A DNA stretch of 64,000 bases from the NCBI GenBank assembly GCA_963575745.1, contig CAUYUJ010015027.1, positions 288,796 to 352,795 of the forward strand. The letters are read 5' to 3'. The position numbers and the translations under genes were made by a program. The notes under the pieces were generated by a model. The model had not been told where the DNA came from, searched no databases, and saw nothing but the letters and a program-made list of their open reading frames with translations. Shown here piece after piece: positions 20,245 through 31,054 of the stretch. The DNA comes from Prorocentrum cordatum. Its lineage: Eukaryota > Sar > Dinophyceae > Prorocentrales > Prorocentraceae. How positions within the stretch are numbered: position 1 is the stretch's first letter; every line of letters starts with the position of its first letter.

Positions 20245-21385
20245 CAACACCCGTGCCTGTCTCAAGAAACGTCATGCTGGCCAGAGTCCGCTAAGGATTG
20301 CTTCTTCAGCATGAAGAACTTAGATCCGCAAAGTTTGTGGGATATTTAGGGGGTGAGATGTTTGACTAGGTGAGTTCGCCTTCGTTAGTTGACGCCAAGG
20401 TTCGGGCGCGGCTCGCTCTGGCAGTCCTGTTAGGCGACAGCCAGCAAATCTGCGCGATATCGGAACCCGTGCGCTCGGTGACAATCTAGTGTTGGAGCGC
20501 GCGCCGTGGGTTACTGGCAGATGTGACGTATCGCCCCCGATGCATTAACGTGCCCGAGACATTTCGCTACATGCTCACTGGCATGCCCATGCGCACTGTG
20601 GCTGTAGGGAAACGTGTCCCGCGTTTCTTCTCTCCCGCTTTCGACCCCCAGGGCGTCTGTAGGAGAACGATTCGGAACACGAAGCTGATCTTGGGGAAAG
20701 CCAGATAACGTTTCCTTCAGGGTCCCTTGCTGAGGATCGGCCCCCGCAGAGTCCCCCCGATCACCGCCCAGCCCGCGGACGACTTGAGTGCACCGAACCG
20801 CGTTGGCGTCTCCCCAGGCGTCATCCATGCTCGACCTAGGAATGGCGTCGGTCAGTCTTTCGGCCCTCAGGGCCGAACAGCTATGCACCGTGCCATGTTG
20901 GAGCGGGGACCGAAGGGAGTCCAGACATGGTGCGGTGCATGGCCCCGCTCTCGCGGCCTTGGCCTGCCCGTCGAGCCGCGCGCTCCACTTCCCGCTGCTG
21001 CTTCTCCTCCCCCGCCTCCCGGTGGAATCATCTATGCAGAGAGGCGTCAATGCGATCACCTGTGCAAGCAAAGGCGCACCAGCGAGACACTCTTACTTAG
21101 GACACTGGTGCGGTAGCGGGGAAGACGAGCTCCACCTCTCTGGCGTTGTGGTGTCTTTCGCTCCCTCCTTCTCCTGAGGAACATGGTCTGCGCCGGGTGA
21201 GCATGGAGGTCCTGCGCGGCGCGAAGAACAACAGACCAGGCTTGCCAGGGCAAGGGACAGGATGTTCCCCTTCTCCATCCTCCCTTCCCCTTATCCTTAT
21301 CCTCCTCCTCCTCCTTCTCCTCCTTCCTCCTTATCCTCCTCCTCCTCCCTTCTCCTTATCCTTATCCTCCATCTCCTTATCCTGC
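20245..21385. other. No gene recognised; pyrimidine-rich end
   Basis: Largely unique. A 186-codon minus-strand ORF (20511-21071) overlaps plus-strand ORFs and has no domain or codon bias. From 21290 the sequence is TCC/TTATCC-rich, which could act as the pyrimidine tract of the acceptor at 21387. Confidence 0.45.
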
Positions 21386-21387
21386 AG

Positions 21388-21620
21388 GGTGATGCCGGGA
21401 ATTGTTCTGCCGTCGCTTGGAGGGGCCCAGGGGGGTGCAGCTTCCATTCGTCTGGACTCTGTCCGGGCCGCTCGGTTGTGAATCTCAGCTCGGCAGGTGG
21501 CACCTTCAGCTCCGTCGCGAAGGCGGCCGCTGGCAGGAAGTCTCAGCTGCCAGAGCCACCACGAGTCCTCAACAGTGAGCAGCTGGGCAGGCTGGTGGAC
21601 GAGGTGTGCGAGGCCCGCGG
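21388..21620 (+). CDS. Candidate exon, unknown protein
   Basis: A long pyrimidine tract ends CCTGCAG at 21387. The frame is open until CCCGCGG followed by a GT donor at 21621. The peptide starts GDAGNCSAVAWRG and ends with a mixed helix-like segment PRVLNSEQLGRLVDEVCEAR. Third positions are mostly G/C. It starts in phase 0 and ends in phase 2. No family is recognised. A downstream alternative acceptor (CTCGGCAG near 21498) would shorten it. Confidence 0.42.
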
Positions 21621-22270
21621 GTGACCCGGTGTGAATCGTCGCCAGGAGGATGGGAATCCGGAGGGAAAGGTGTCCTGAGGTGTTTCACCGTTTTTGGCCT
21701 CCCTGGGCCCTTCACAGGCCCTGGGGCTGGCAACAAAGACGCTCAGGATGAGCAGCTGGCCCTTGGGAGAAAGTTGGCCAGGCCCGTGCAGCCACCTGTC
21801 CGAGTCGATTCGATTTTGCCCGACAGAGCGTTCTCTCTCGAGAGAGGCGTTTGATTTGAGCCAGGGCTCCTCAGTGCAGTTCACAGGGAGACAGGCGCGC
21901 ACTCCTCTTTCACCCCCCTGGCACAGATTTGCCCCTGCTCTCCTCTCCTCTCCCGCCCTCCCCCTCTATAGGAGGAAGGGGAGGAACTCAACCGAGGAAC
22001 AGATACCGATGCAGCTGCTGGTTCTGGCGAGCCCTCTTCCGCTCTGACCCCACCTGCTCTGACCCCATCTCGAAGGCCTCTACGAACGGAGCGCGTTGCA
22101 TGTCGCAGGCAGGGGTGGTAGTTTCATGCAGCGGCCGTGCGGATGCCGGACGAGCTCCGCCCGAGTAGCGATGATGACGAAATAGCAAGATCTGTGCCCA
22201 TGACGGCCCACATCGTTGCGTTAGGGGCGCGAGATTCCCTGTACGACCACCCCTCGGGTGATAAGGAGGT
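21621..22270. other. No gene recognised
   Basis: Unique sequence with a short coding-like stretch near 21740-21850 but no paired splice sites. It ends in CGACCACCCCTCGGGTGATA, which resembles CGACCACCCTGCGGGTGATA at 12653. Confidence 0.4.
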
Positions 22271-22274
22271 TTGG

Positions 22275-23100
22275 GAGTGGGGGAGAACCGACGTCTCGCT
22301 CAATCGATCTCAGCATCGATCTCACTACCGATCTTACTATCAATATCACCCGATTGATATCACAATCAATCTCACCATCGATCTCACAAGTGATTTCATG
22401 ATCGATCTCACAATCGAACCCACTGTCGGTTTCACAATCGATCTCACCATCGATCCCACCATTGATCTCACTATTGATCTCACTATCGATCTCACTCGGT
22501 CGATCTCACAATCTATCTCACTATCGATCTCACTATCGATATTGTTATCCTTCTCACTGTCGACCTCACAATCGATGCCACTGCCGGTCTCATAATCGAT
22601 ATCGCAATGGACATCGATCGATTTTGTTATCGACCTCACAATCGGTCCCACTATCGATCTCGCAAACAATCTCACTATCGGTCTTGCAATCGATCTCAAT
22701 ATCAATAGCACAATCGATTTGACAATCGATCCCATTATTGATGCTTCAATCGATCTTACAGTCGATATCACTATCGATATCACAATCGATCTCACTATCG
22801 CGTTCCCACTAACGATCTCACAGTCGATTTCACGATTGATCTCACTATCGATCTCACAGTCGATCTCATTTTCCCTCTCACGATCGATCTCACAATCAAT
22901 ATCACCTTCGATCTCACTATCGATCCCACGATCGATCACACTATCGATCTCACTATCGACCTGACTATCGATCTCACTATCGATCCCACTCGATCGATCC
23001 CACTATATATTTCACTATCGATCTCACAATCGATCGTGCTATCCTTCTCATTGTATATCTCACTATCGATCTCACTCTCGTTCTCACTATCGACCTCACG
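22275..23100. repeat. 12-bp minisatellite (CTCACTATCGAT)n
   Basis: About 65 imperfect units built on ATCGATCTCACT, ATCGATCTCACA and variants. ATCGAT is self-complementary. Both strands read open as Ile/Asp/Ser repeats and are not genes. Confidence 0.93.
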
Positions 23101-23400
23101 GAACAGCACTGGACATCCACGGGACACCACGGGCCACCGCGGGACAGCACGGGTCAGCATGGGACACCACCGGACACCATAGGGACACCACGGCGGGACA
23201 CCGCCCGCCACCGCCGGACCACCGGGGGGGCGGTCTTTTGGCCCGGCGGCGCCCTGGTCAGAGTAGGGCTCATTCCTCTCGCCCGCCCTCTCAGCTTCGC
23301 CCCGCCCGCACGCACGACACGAACACGAAAGCGAAAGCGATTTCCCGGTGGAGGGTTCTCCGTTTCATTGCAATGCCCCCGCCATCCGACGTTGAGCCGC
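23100..23400. repeat. Family N, copy 2
   Basis: GGGACACCAC-type short repeats (23110-23225) precede CTCTCGCCCGCCCTCTCAGC to TCTCCGTTTCATTGC, which matches 13145-13265. Both copies thus have short GGGACACC-like repeats on the same side. Confidence 0.75.
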
Positions 23401-23568
23401 TGTCCTTGCTGCGTCTTCGCCTCTCCTTTGGCGCGAGCCTCTTCTCTGGCGAGGCGACAGGAGCCAACGAGGCTCAGGGGCCACTCCTCGCCAGAGAGCG
23501 TGGGATGCAGCTGTGCGTTCGTTGCTTTGCTTTCCACCCCGCCCACCCTGAGACCCCCCCCCCCCCCA

Positions 23569-23703
23569 CCCTGACCTTTTTTAGCACTGGAAACCTAAAA
23601 ACCTAAAAAACGAGACGAAACAGCCTAAAACCAAGAGGTAAAATAGCTCTGGGATAGGTTTGTACGTCGGGTGCTATTTTTTAGCCCTCCTGGAAGGTCA
23701 GGG
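23569..23703. mobile_element. Inverted-repeat element family B, copy 1
   Basis: Begins CCCTGACCTTTTTTAGCACT and ends CTCCTGGAAGGTCAGGG. The centre GCCTAAAACCAAGA with CTAAAAACCTAAAAAACGAG is nearly identical to the copy at 25917. The dinucleotide CA flanks both ends. Confidence 0.8.
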
Positions 23704-24789
23704 CAGAGGCCTCTGGACGCCGGCGCTCGAAAGCGGCTCAAAGCGCCAAACGCGGGGGTCTCCTCGGGCCGACCGGCGCCCTCTCGAGGCCGCGGTGAAG
23801 CCCGTGGGCGGGGGACGCTGGCGTTGTTACCTCGGCCCTGGTGGCGAGAGGAGCGCCACACGCAGGAGCTTCCAGCCGTCATTTCCGCCCCGCCGTCCGG
23901 AAGTTCAGAACTGCAAGCCAGCGCACGGGGCGTCCACCTGGTGCCCGCGGCCCCACACAGGCCCCAAATCTGGAGCTGCCAACGGATCCCTTGCAGACTC
24001 AAGCGAGGACTCCTGGTGCTGGTGCAGGCAGTGTTCGGGGAATCCGAGCATGCAGGAACTTCCCAACGTCTGCAGGTCCGCCCCCTTCTCTCTCCGACTA
24101 TAGGTGCAGTGGCGCGCACGCGAAGTGCGCCAGTGGCGATGGTGGTTGAGTTGCTCCACTGATCGCGGTCGACTCCTGCGTCCTTCCTCCATCTCCGGAC
24201 CTCTGTGCTCCTGCAGGGGTCAGAAAGTCCCCTCGCGTCAGCGGCGGCCGCGTAACCGATGCCTAGCAAACTGACCCCCTCGACGACAAGCTCCCCGCCT
24301 CGCTCCAAGACGTGGGCAGCCGACAGGAGAGGGACCCGAGGGCGAGGGGTCAGTTCGGCCGCACACGATACGATCACCTTGGTTGCAACCCCTGGGAGGT
24401 TAATTTTCAGCATCGGCGGTTGCACATTCTTGGTCGAAACCTGTTTTAGTCTCCGAAGCATCCCGCTTGGTCTGGCTTTACTCCTGTCCTTAATCTGGGC
24501 GAATCCTCGGCTTAATCGGGGCCAATCTTGCCTACTGGGCCTCTTACTCGGGATTCATACAGTCAACTTGCACAGTGAGGATGAGCAATTTTCCAAGATT
24601 GCCCTTGCATCCTTCCCCTTCGGCCCATCCTTGGCCGCTCTCGCTGGCCGCGCCCCGCTCGCAAAGTGTCGGCGTGGCCTTCCAAGGCCCTTCCATCCTT
24701 ATCGCGCATCCTTATCATACGGGTTGACTGTAGCCCTTGCGCGCCCTTGCAAAGATCTCTCAGAAATCGCTCCCCTCACGCCCGCGCAG

Positions 24790-24936
24790 GCCACGCGGCG
24801 CAGGTGCCACCAGCAGGAGCGCCACCTCCAGGCGCAGGCGCACCTCGACGGCGCCACCTTCGCGGCGACACGGCCCGACCTGCCGCTGCTCCAGAGGATC
24901 TACCAGCGCCACGCGGGGAGGGACGCGGACCAAGAG
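24790..24936 (+). CDS. Candidate exon, charged helical peptide
   Basis: After a CGCCCGCGCAG acceptor the frame reads ATRRRCHQQERHLQAQAHLD, then a short Ala/Thr stretch and DLPLLQRIYQRHAGRD. Third positions are nearly all G/C until about 24930, where bias ends. A family C element starts about 40 bases later. No GT donor is present at the point where bias ends, so a non-canonical donor or a damaged exon end is possible. Function unknown. Confidence 0.4.
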
Positions 24937-24974
24937 GACTCCCCTCGACGAAGAGAAAACGCCACAACCATATA

Positions 24975-25120
24975 CTTTTGGCGCGCCGCGCGGATTTCTT
25001 GGCTCCGCGTTGGGCCCTCCTCCCTTGCGCGCGGGGCGCGCCAGGGGAGGCGCCAGAGGCGCCGCCGGGGGGTGGGCCCAGCGCGGATCCGAGCAATCCG
25101 CGCGGAGCGCCCACAGCTTA
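24975..25120. mobile_element. Family C element, copy 3, with clear inverted ends
   Basis: GCGCGCCGCGCGGATTTCTT near the left and, reading the right end in reverse, GCGCTCCGCGCGGATTGCTC. Both continue with TCCGCG(T/C)TGGGCCC. The centre has GGGCGCGCCAGGGGAGGCGC. This copy shows the family's terminal inverted repeats best. Confidence 0.75.
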
Positions 25121-25403
25121 CGTTTATGGCGTTGTGTCCTCTTCTGCTGTAGCCATGAGGCACCGATGCCACTGCTCGTCGTGGAGGGTCCTCGTCGTCA
25201 CGACGGCGTCCAGCCCGAGGTGCTGGTCAGAGCGCACCCCGGAAGAGGTCCATGGGAGCAGCGGTGCCGGCGCCTTTCTCGATGTCCCCCCATCGAGGAG
25301 GCCTCCGCCGGCCTGACGGTGGACGGGTGCCTCCAGGCGAGCGCCCCCGAGACGCCTGGGCCCGTGTCCTCCGTCCACGTCCCCTTCTCTAGGCCTCACA
25401 GGT

Positions 25404-25620
25404 GGGGTCCGCGTAGAGGGGGTCGAAGGATCGCGCCGCATCGCCGATGCATCGGCGATGCGGCTCGATGTGGAGCCCGTGTGTCCCCACACGGCGTCGC
25501 CGACGCATCGCCGATGCGTCGCCGATGCATCGCCGATGCATCGTCGATGCATCGGCGACGCATTGGCGATGCGGCGGGATCCTCCGACCTCATCTACTCG
25601 GACCCCATCCGGGAGGCCTC
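25404..25620. mobile_element. Family G element, copy 2
   Basis: Ends carry GGGGTC with AGGATCGCGCCGCATCGCCG on the left and, read in reverse, GATGAGGTCGGAGGATCCCG on the right. The interior is a tandem of GATGCATCGGC/GCCGATGCATC palindromic units plus an outer GGATGGGGTCCGAGTAGATG. Minus and plus ORFs of His/Arg/Cys repeats come from these units. Confidence 0.7.
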
Positions 25621-25710
25621 CACCTTCTCCCCATTGCTCCCCCCTGGCCCGGAGTGCTCATCCCCCGTCCTGCCCCTTCCGTCGCCCCGCCCCGTTAAAA
25701 CGACGCGAAG

Positions 25711-25873
25711 GTCGGGACAAAATCGGATCGGGATAACTCGGAATCTCTGAGAATCGGCGGGTTTGGAGGATGTCTTGGGCGCCGCGGCCGCTCCAGAGCG
25801 TTCCGGAACGCTCTGAGAGCGCTCCGGAACGCTCTGGGGCGATTTATCCCGATCCTAGCCCTGTTTTACCCGT
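25711..25873. mobile_element. Inverted-repeat element family J
   Basis: CGGGACAAAATCGGATCGGG on the left and, read in reverse on the right, CGGGTAAAACAGGGCTAGGA followed by TCGGGATAA. Inside, AGAGCGTTCCGGAACGCTCT and a second close palindrome form a stem. Single copy in the window. Confidence 0.6.
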
Positions 25874-25916
25874 CCTTGCTCGGCCCCCCCTCTTCCCGTT
25901 GCACCCCCCCCCTCTA

Positions 25917-26044
25917 CCCTGACCTTCCAGAGAGCTATTTTATAGCACTGGAAGCCTAAAAACCTAAAAAACGAGACGAAACAGCCTAAAACCAAGACGT
26001 AAGATAGCTCTGTGCTATTTTTTAGCCCTCCTGGAAGGTCAGGG
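25917..26044. mobile_element. Family B element, copy 2
   Basis: Begins CCCTGACCTTCCAG and ends CTGGAAGGTCAGGG, 14-base perfect arms. TA flanks both ends, compatible with a TA target duplication (as in Tc1/mariner-like MITEs, though copy 1 shows CA). Confidence 0.82.
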
Positions 26045-26189
26045 TACTCCTCCCTTCGGCCCTCCCCCCGCCCGCCCGCCGCCCGACTCCCGCCTGCGGC
26101 CCGATGGGGCGCGCGGGAGCAGCCGACGGGGGCCCACTCTGCCCCGGCCCGAGGTGCTGCTGGAGTTCGGGCTCCGCGGCTCAGGACCG

Positions 26190-26397
26190 AAGGAGGAGGA
26201 GGGGGAGCAGGAGGAGGAGGAGGAGGAGGAGGAGGAGGAGGAGGAGGAGGGGAGGAGGAGGAGGAGGAGAGGAGAGGAGGAGGAGGAGGAGGAGGAGGAG
26301 GAGGATGAGGAGGAGAGAGAGGAGGAGGAGGAGACGAGGAGGGGGAGGAGGAGGAGGAGGAGGAGGAGGAGGAGGAGGAGGAGGAGGAGGAGCGGTG
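26190..26397. repeat. (GGA)n microsatellite
   Basis: GGA/AGG triplets with interruptions, followed by unique G-rich sequence. Confidence 0.9.
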
Positions 26398-26574
26398 GGG
26401 GTTGGGGTGCTGGGGACGGGGTGGGTTCGCCCAGGGTGTGAGGTTAGTGGCCGAATCCGCCTGGAAATCAGGCCTTCCTTCATCCGGGGGTCGTCCAAGT
26501 GCTTTTCCTCTGACCTCGCATCTGGCCCTACACTACCTTTCCGAACACCCGAATGAGCGGGGGGGGGAGGGGGG

Positions 26575-26702
26575 ACCTCCTCCTCCTCCCTCCTCCTCCC
26601 CCTCCCTCCTCCTCCTCCTCCTCCTCCTCCTGCTGCTGCTGCTGCAGCTGCTGCTGCTGCTCCTCCTCCTCCTCCTCCTCCTCCTCGTCCTCCTCCTCCT
26701 CA
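26575..26702. repeat. (TCC)n with central (TGC)n
   Basis: TCC triplets flank a TGCTGC run at 26630-26660. Confidence 0.9.
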
Positions 26703-26809
26703 AAGCATATGATGCTCGCCTCTCCAGGCGTCACTCACCAGGGTCTCAAGCGTTCCAGTTCAGTCCAGTCCAGTCCTCCTCACGAGGACTATAGCCTGCC
26801 TACCTCCGT

Positions 26810-26870
26810 CCCTCCCTCCCTCCCTCACTCCTCTCTCTCTCTCTCTCTTGCTCTCTATCACTCTCTATCC
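26810..26870. repeat. CCTCC/CTCT-rich tract
   Basis: CCTCCCTCCCTCC then CTCTCTCT. Confidence 0.8.
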
Positions 26871-27054
26871 ATCCCCCCCGCCGCCGCCCATCCTCCTAGA
26901 GAGAGGATGCGGGGGAAGAGCGGGAGAACGAAAGGAAAGACGAGCGCAAGGACGAGGGTGGGGGCGAGGGCAAGAACGAAAGCAACAGCAAAGAGGAGGA
27001 TGATAGTTTCGAAGTGCTTCTGGAGGGAGGGAAGTGAAGAGCGGCGTTGAGCAA

Positions 27055-27359
27055 ATGAGGAGGAGGAGGAGGAGAAAGAGGAGGAGGAGGAAGAGAAGGA
27101 AATGGAGGACGAGGAGGAGGGGGAGAACGAGTGATGATGCTGCTGATGATGGTGATGATGATGATGCTGCTGATGATGGTGATGATGATGATAAGACAGA
27201 TGCTAATGATAGAAGATGAATATGACGAAGCTGCACATTAATATGATGATGATGGTGGCGATGGTGATGATGCTATGCTGTCGATGGTGATGCTGATGCT
27301 GATGCTGATGATGGTGATGTTGACGATGACGATGACGATGATGGTGTTGATGATGATGC

Positions 27360-27412
<53 letters not shown>

Positions 27413-27482
27413 CTGATGAGGCTGATAGGCGGAGGAGGAGAAGGAGGAGGAGGAGGAGGAGGAGCAGAAGAATAAGGAGGAG
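27055..27482. repeat. GGA tract and (GAT)n microsatellite
   Basis: GGA/GAA triplets to about 27130, then GAT/GCT triplets, longest pure GAT run near 27357-27412, ending again in GGAGGA. Confidence 0.92.
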
Positions 27483-27898
27483 GACGAGGTAAAACGTGCC
27501 TTCGCCCTGGATCCTGACCCCCGTGAGTCCCCAGAGGCTTTGGATTCCGGATGCTTCTGAAAGTCCAGGAATATCGAAATCCATGAACACAAATTTGACA
27601 AGAGCACGCAAAACACGTTTCTCTTGGAGACCACTACTCCCAGCCTCGTTGTTTTCACTGCTTGGACCCGCAGAGAGATCGACACCATCGGGGCCCGCTT
27701 TTCCTCCTGAATAGTGTTTTGTGGACAGCCCCCAGGGGCCTGGTGACGGCCCCCAGAGGCAGATCACTGCCACGAGGCATCCTGCGTGCATCTTTTTCAA
27801 GACGCGATGGGGTTCGGGTAGGTTTTGGTGGAGGGGTCGAGGAGGGGCGATGATCGATCGACCCGCAGTGGCTTCTGGAAACTCAGAACAATGTCATA
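27483..27898. other. No gene recognised
   Basis: Moderate-GC unique sequence without paired splice sites or a convincing coding bias. Confidence 0.4.
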
Positions 27899-28940
27899 CG
27901 TATTGCGAAGGCCTTACGAGCGGTGCCGCCGACCCCGAAGGGGGACGATGACGAAGGCAGCGATGATGAAAAGCATCAAAAAGCTAAGCTCAGGAATGGG
28001 AGGGCGGAGAAGAGAAGGGGGACGGAGGAGGTAAGGAGGAAGGGGACAAAAGATGGAGGAGGGAAGATAATTATGAGGAGGAGGGATGAGGAGCTGGATG
28101 GCGGAGGAGTCGCCATGGATTCGCCATCTACCAGGATAGGTGTGGTGTGTCGCCACTAAGACAAAAGGGTAGCGCGGCAACCACTTTACTATGTACTGTG
28201 TATACACCGTCGGACCGCCGACGACCATGACGCTGCTGTGGGTCAAAGTCCTCAGAGATGCTTCTTGGGGTCTGGTCGAAACGCTCTACCTTGGGCCGTT
28301 TTGGGTCGCTCGTGGAGCCCTCTGGGGCTGTCTGGGGGCGATCTTGGAGGCGGGCCGCCTTGTAGCGTCGGTAAGACGGTGAGGCGAGAACGTTGAAATC
28401 ATGCAAAAACCTCTGGGGAACCGAAGGCTTTTGTTTTCGAGGTACTCTTGGGGCTGCTCTTGGAGGCCTCTTTGAGCGTCTTGCAGGATTCTTGGGACGT
28501 CTGGAAGCCGTCCAGGCGTCTTGGACAGATCGTTCGGCGACTCGGGGCCCTCGTGGACTGCCTTCGGGAGCTTTTGGGGCACTTCTGGCCCGTCTTGAGG
28601 CTTTTTTGCGGCCAGGGAGCCCCCGGCGGGGAAGCGTATCTGACCCGGGAGCCCCCCCTGGTCTGGGCCCGGGCTCGGGCCTGGGACCCCCCCTGGGACC
28701 CACCCCCTCCCGGCGGAGGAGGGATCAACGGGAAGGGGCTTCCCTTCGAGCGTTCGTTTTGACTGACGCGCTTGAGGAGGAGAGCCCAGGAACGGAGAGA
28801 GGAGTGGCGACGGGCACAGGGAAAGGAAAGCGCCGGGAAAGAGGACGACAGAGACGACGATGAACGAATGACGGCGACGACGACTCGAACGGAAAAGCCC
28901 CTCACACACGCCGACATGGTCGGCGGATATGTACATATGT
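27899..28940. repeat. Dispersed 1-kb repeat family L, copy 1
   Basis: Begins ATTGCGAAGGCCTTACGAGC with GTGCCGCCGACCCCGAAGGG. It includes GTCCTCAGAGATGCTTC, the CTTGGGCCGTC-type array, CCGGCGGGGAAGCGTATCTG and GGAGGAGGGATCAACGGGAA, and ends AAGCCCCTCACACACGCCGA followed by GGCGGATAT. The same series of blocks in the same orientation is at 58313-59286. No ORF is conserved between the copies, so it looks non-autonomous. Confidence 0.8.
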
Positions 28941-28970
28941 ATCTAGCTATATGGTGCAACTATGTTCACA

Positions 28971-29010
28971 CGCATACGCACGATAGCGAGTGTGTGTGTG
29001 TGCGTGTATG
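28971..29010. repeat. Short (TG)n tract
   Basis: GTGTGTGTGTGCGTGTATGTG, just upstream of the exon candidate at 29049. Confidence 0.7.
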
Positions 29011-29048
29011 TGCAAATGTGTCCACAGTATCATACTCACCTCTCCCAG

Positions 29049-29184
29049 GAAGTAGACTTCAGAGGCGATGTTTGTGCCGTCCGCGATGCTTCTGGCCGTT
29101 TCGGTCGGGACAACCTTATGACTCTGGAAGTCGGATGCACACCCATCTGGCAGATCGCTACGTCAGGGTCCAAGAACACAGTGG
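29049..29184 (+). CDS. Exon 1 of a phase-coherent exon series, unknown N-terminal part
   Basis: Acceptor CACCTCTCCCAG precedes GAA at 29049. The frame reads EVDFRGDVCAVRDASGRFGR and continues to SGSKNTV. A GT donor follows at 29185, leaving one base (phase 1). The next exon (29741) starts with exactly the two bases needed. Codons are less GC-biased than in later exons. No domain is recognised; the DASGRFG stretch only faintly resembles an EF-hand loop. The true first exon is not seen. Confidence 0.45.
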
Positions 29185-29740
29185 GTCATCCACGCTTGAA
29201 CATGAAATCTGCAAACCACAATGGTTGGCAACAATTTCGCTCAACCTTGTTCTAACACACTTGGTTGTTCAATGGTTTCCTGTGTAGTTCCCCAGCGTTG
29301 TATAAGAGCACCTTCACAGCACACAGTGGGACTCAGTGACTGTGCACGTAGCCGCTGGAAAAGCAGATGTTTTCTTTGGTCACCAGTGTAGTTCGCCCGT
29401 TGTTGCTCATGTCCGCAGGGGTGCTTCTGAACATTTCGTCTCACTGCAAGCTGTGGTAACCCCACCCGTGGCACCACATTGCTTTTTGCATAAGTTTGGG
29501 CACGTGCGTGCAGTTGTCATGCATGCAACCGCTCAAGCCGAACGAACATCTTGACCCGCGATCCCTGAGAGGAAATGGAGGGAGCGAACCCACCAAACAG
29601 AGGTAATAATTGCTCTATTCGATGCTTCTGGGGGGAGGGAGGGAAGGTTCCCCAAAGCATTACGACACATGTTCCTTCTCGATGCTCGAGGGGGGAGGGA
29701 GGGCAGGGGCGCGGTGGTCGACCAGTGCCCTCCCTGACAG

Positions 29741-29864
29741 GAATGCGCCTGGACGCCGTAATGCACCTGGTGGAGCAGCACGTGGGGAGGCAGGGGGAGG
29801 GCCTGATCCACTTCAAGGGCCTTCTGGACCTCGTGGAGCAGGCCGGCCAGATCAGACAAGAAAA
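29741..29864 (+). CDS. Exon 2 of the series, helix-loop-helix (EF-hand-like)
   Basis: Acceptor CCTCCCTGACAG, then 124 nt reading MRLDAVMHLVEQHVGRQGEG followed by LIHFKGLLDLVEQAGQIRQE. The pattern of helix, Gly-rich loop with hydrophobic L/I, then FKGLLDLVEQ helix matches a degenerate EF-hand whose acidic loop residues are mostly lost. The donor is GCAAGT, an ideal GC-type 5' splice site. It ends in phase 2 and the exon at 31055 supplies the missing single base. Its resemblance to the segment at 9325 suggests a calcium-responsive protein, but this is inference. Confidence 0.55.
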
Positions 29865-30164
29865 GCAAGTGCCAGAGATTGCTCCTCGACTGCGGTTTCT
29901 GGGCCTTGGCTTCCCTTCCTGCTGGTAGGTCTGGTGTTCCTTTCCCCAGCTGCGCTATCCCCGCTGATTGCCAGTGTGGAAACCTCACCCTCCGGCAGAG
30001 CTTGACGCAATTCTAGCACGGACTGCTGTGGCCAGGGCTCCGCGGCACACCGACGCCGTCACAGCAAGGCTTTGGCCCAAACGTGGACAGGCAGCGGGGC
30101 GATCAAACAAGGACGCTGCAAATCACTCCCCTTCACTGCCCTGGGTGGGTACCACTGGAAATAA

Positions 30165-30317
30165 GTCGGGCCTGTCCCTCTACAGGGGGAGTATCCCAAA
30201 AAAGTCAAACAATAGTCATGAGACGATGTTTGAAGTATTTTTGTATGTTTTGTTGCAGATGTTTTGGCTATCTGTAATTTTTCGTTCAACATCCCCCTGT
30301 AGGGGGACAGGCCCGAC
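30165..30317 (+). mobile_element. Family A element, copy 4, inside a putative intron
   Basis: Begins GTCGGGCCTGTCCCTCTACA and ends TGTAGGGGGACAGGCCCGAC; arms are near-perfect for about 25 bases (including GGGGGA). It lies between the exons at 29741 and 31055, so it would be intronic. Confidence 0.85.
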
Positions 30318-30504
30318 CAAACACTGCAAACATATCGTCCATGTTCGTCTCCCCTCCTCCTCCCTCCAGCCTTCCCCCTCAGCCGCCCTGGGGCTGGGTT
30401 GGGCTGGGCTGGGCTGGGAAGCAGGAGCCGGGATGCGGTTGAGAGAGACCCGCCGCGTGAACGTCTGGCGTCGGTGCTACCGCTGCGCTGCCGTTGCTGC
30501 CGAC

Positions 30505-30592
30505 GACGCCGCCGTCGTAGTCGTCGTCGTCGTCGTCGTCGTCGACGTCGTCGTCGTCGTCGTCGTCGTCGTCGCTGTCGTCGTTCGTCGTC
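30505..30592. repeat. (GTC)n microsatellite
   Basis: TCGTCG triplets with GACGTC interruptions. Confidence 0.9.
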
Positions 30593-30654
30593 GCCGGCGC
30601 TGTCGCCAGCAGCGCCCTCGTCCAAGGCGTCTGGGCCCTCCTCCCCACTTGCCC

Positions 30655-30835
30655 TCCTCCGTCATTCCTCCCTCCCTCCCCTCCCCTCCCTCTTGTCCCT
30701 CCCCTCCCCTCCCTCCCTCTTGTTCCCTCCCCTCCCTCTTGTTCCCTCTTCCCTCCCCTCCCTTCTTCCCTCCCTCCTCCCTCCCTCTTCGCCCTTCTGT
30801 TTTCGTCCCTCCCCTCCCTCTCGTTCCCTCTTCCC
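30655..30835. repeat. CTCCCCTCCCT pyrimidine repeats
   Basis: TCCCTCCCCTCCCTCTTGT-type units of about 15-20 bp, a polypyrimidine tract. Confidence 0.8.
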
Positions 30836-30837
30836 TG

Positions 30838-30995
30838 CTCCTCTGTCGTCGCCGTCGTCCTCGCTGCCGTCGTCGCCCTCCCATCCCCTCGTTGCCGCCG
30901 TGGTCGTGGTCGTCGTCGTTGTCGTCGTCGTCGTCGTCGTGGTCGTCGTCGTCGTCGTCGTGGTCGTCGTCGTCGTCGTCGTCGTCGCGGTCCTC
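30838..30995. repeat. (GTC)n microsatellite, second block
   Basis: TCGTCG triplets with TGGTCG variants, ending at CGCGGTCCTCC just before the exon candidate at 31055. Confidence 0.9.
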
Positions 30996-31054
30996 CTCCT
31001 TGTCGGGCTGTTCGCCACCTCGTGGGAGGGTCCTGATCCCGATTCCTCGCTCAG

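Noticed and set aside
20511-21071. 186-codon minus-strand ORF
   Set aside because: Overlaps plus ORFs, no domain, no third-position bias, no splice or start context.
22275-23100. Ile/Asp/Ser repeat proteins on both strands
   Set aside because: Frame-preserving 12-bp repeat; no start, splice or bias evidence.
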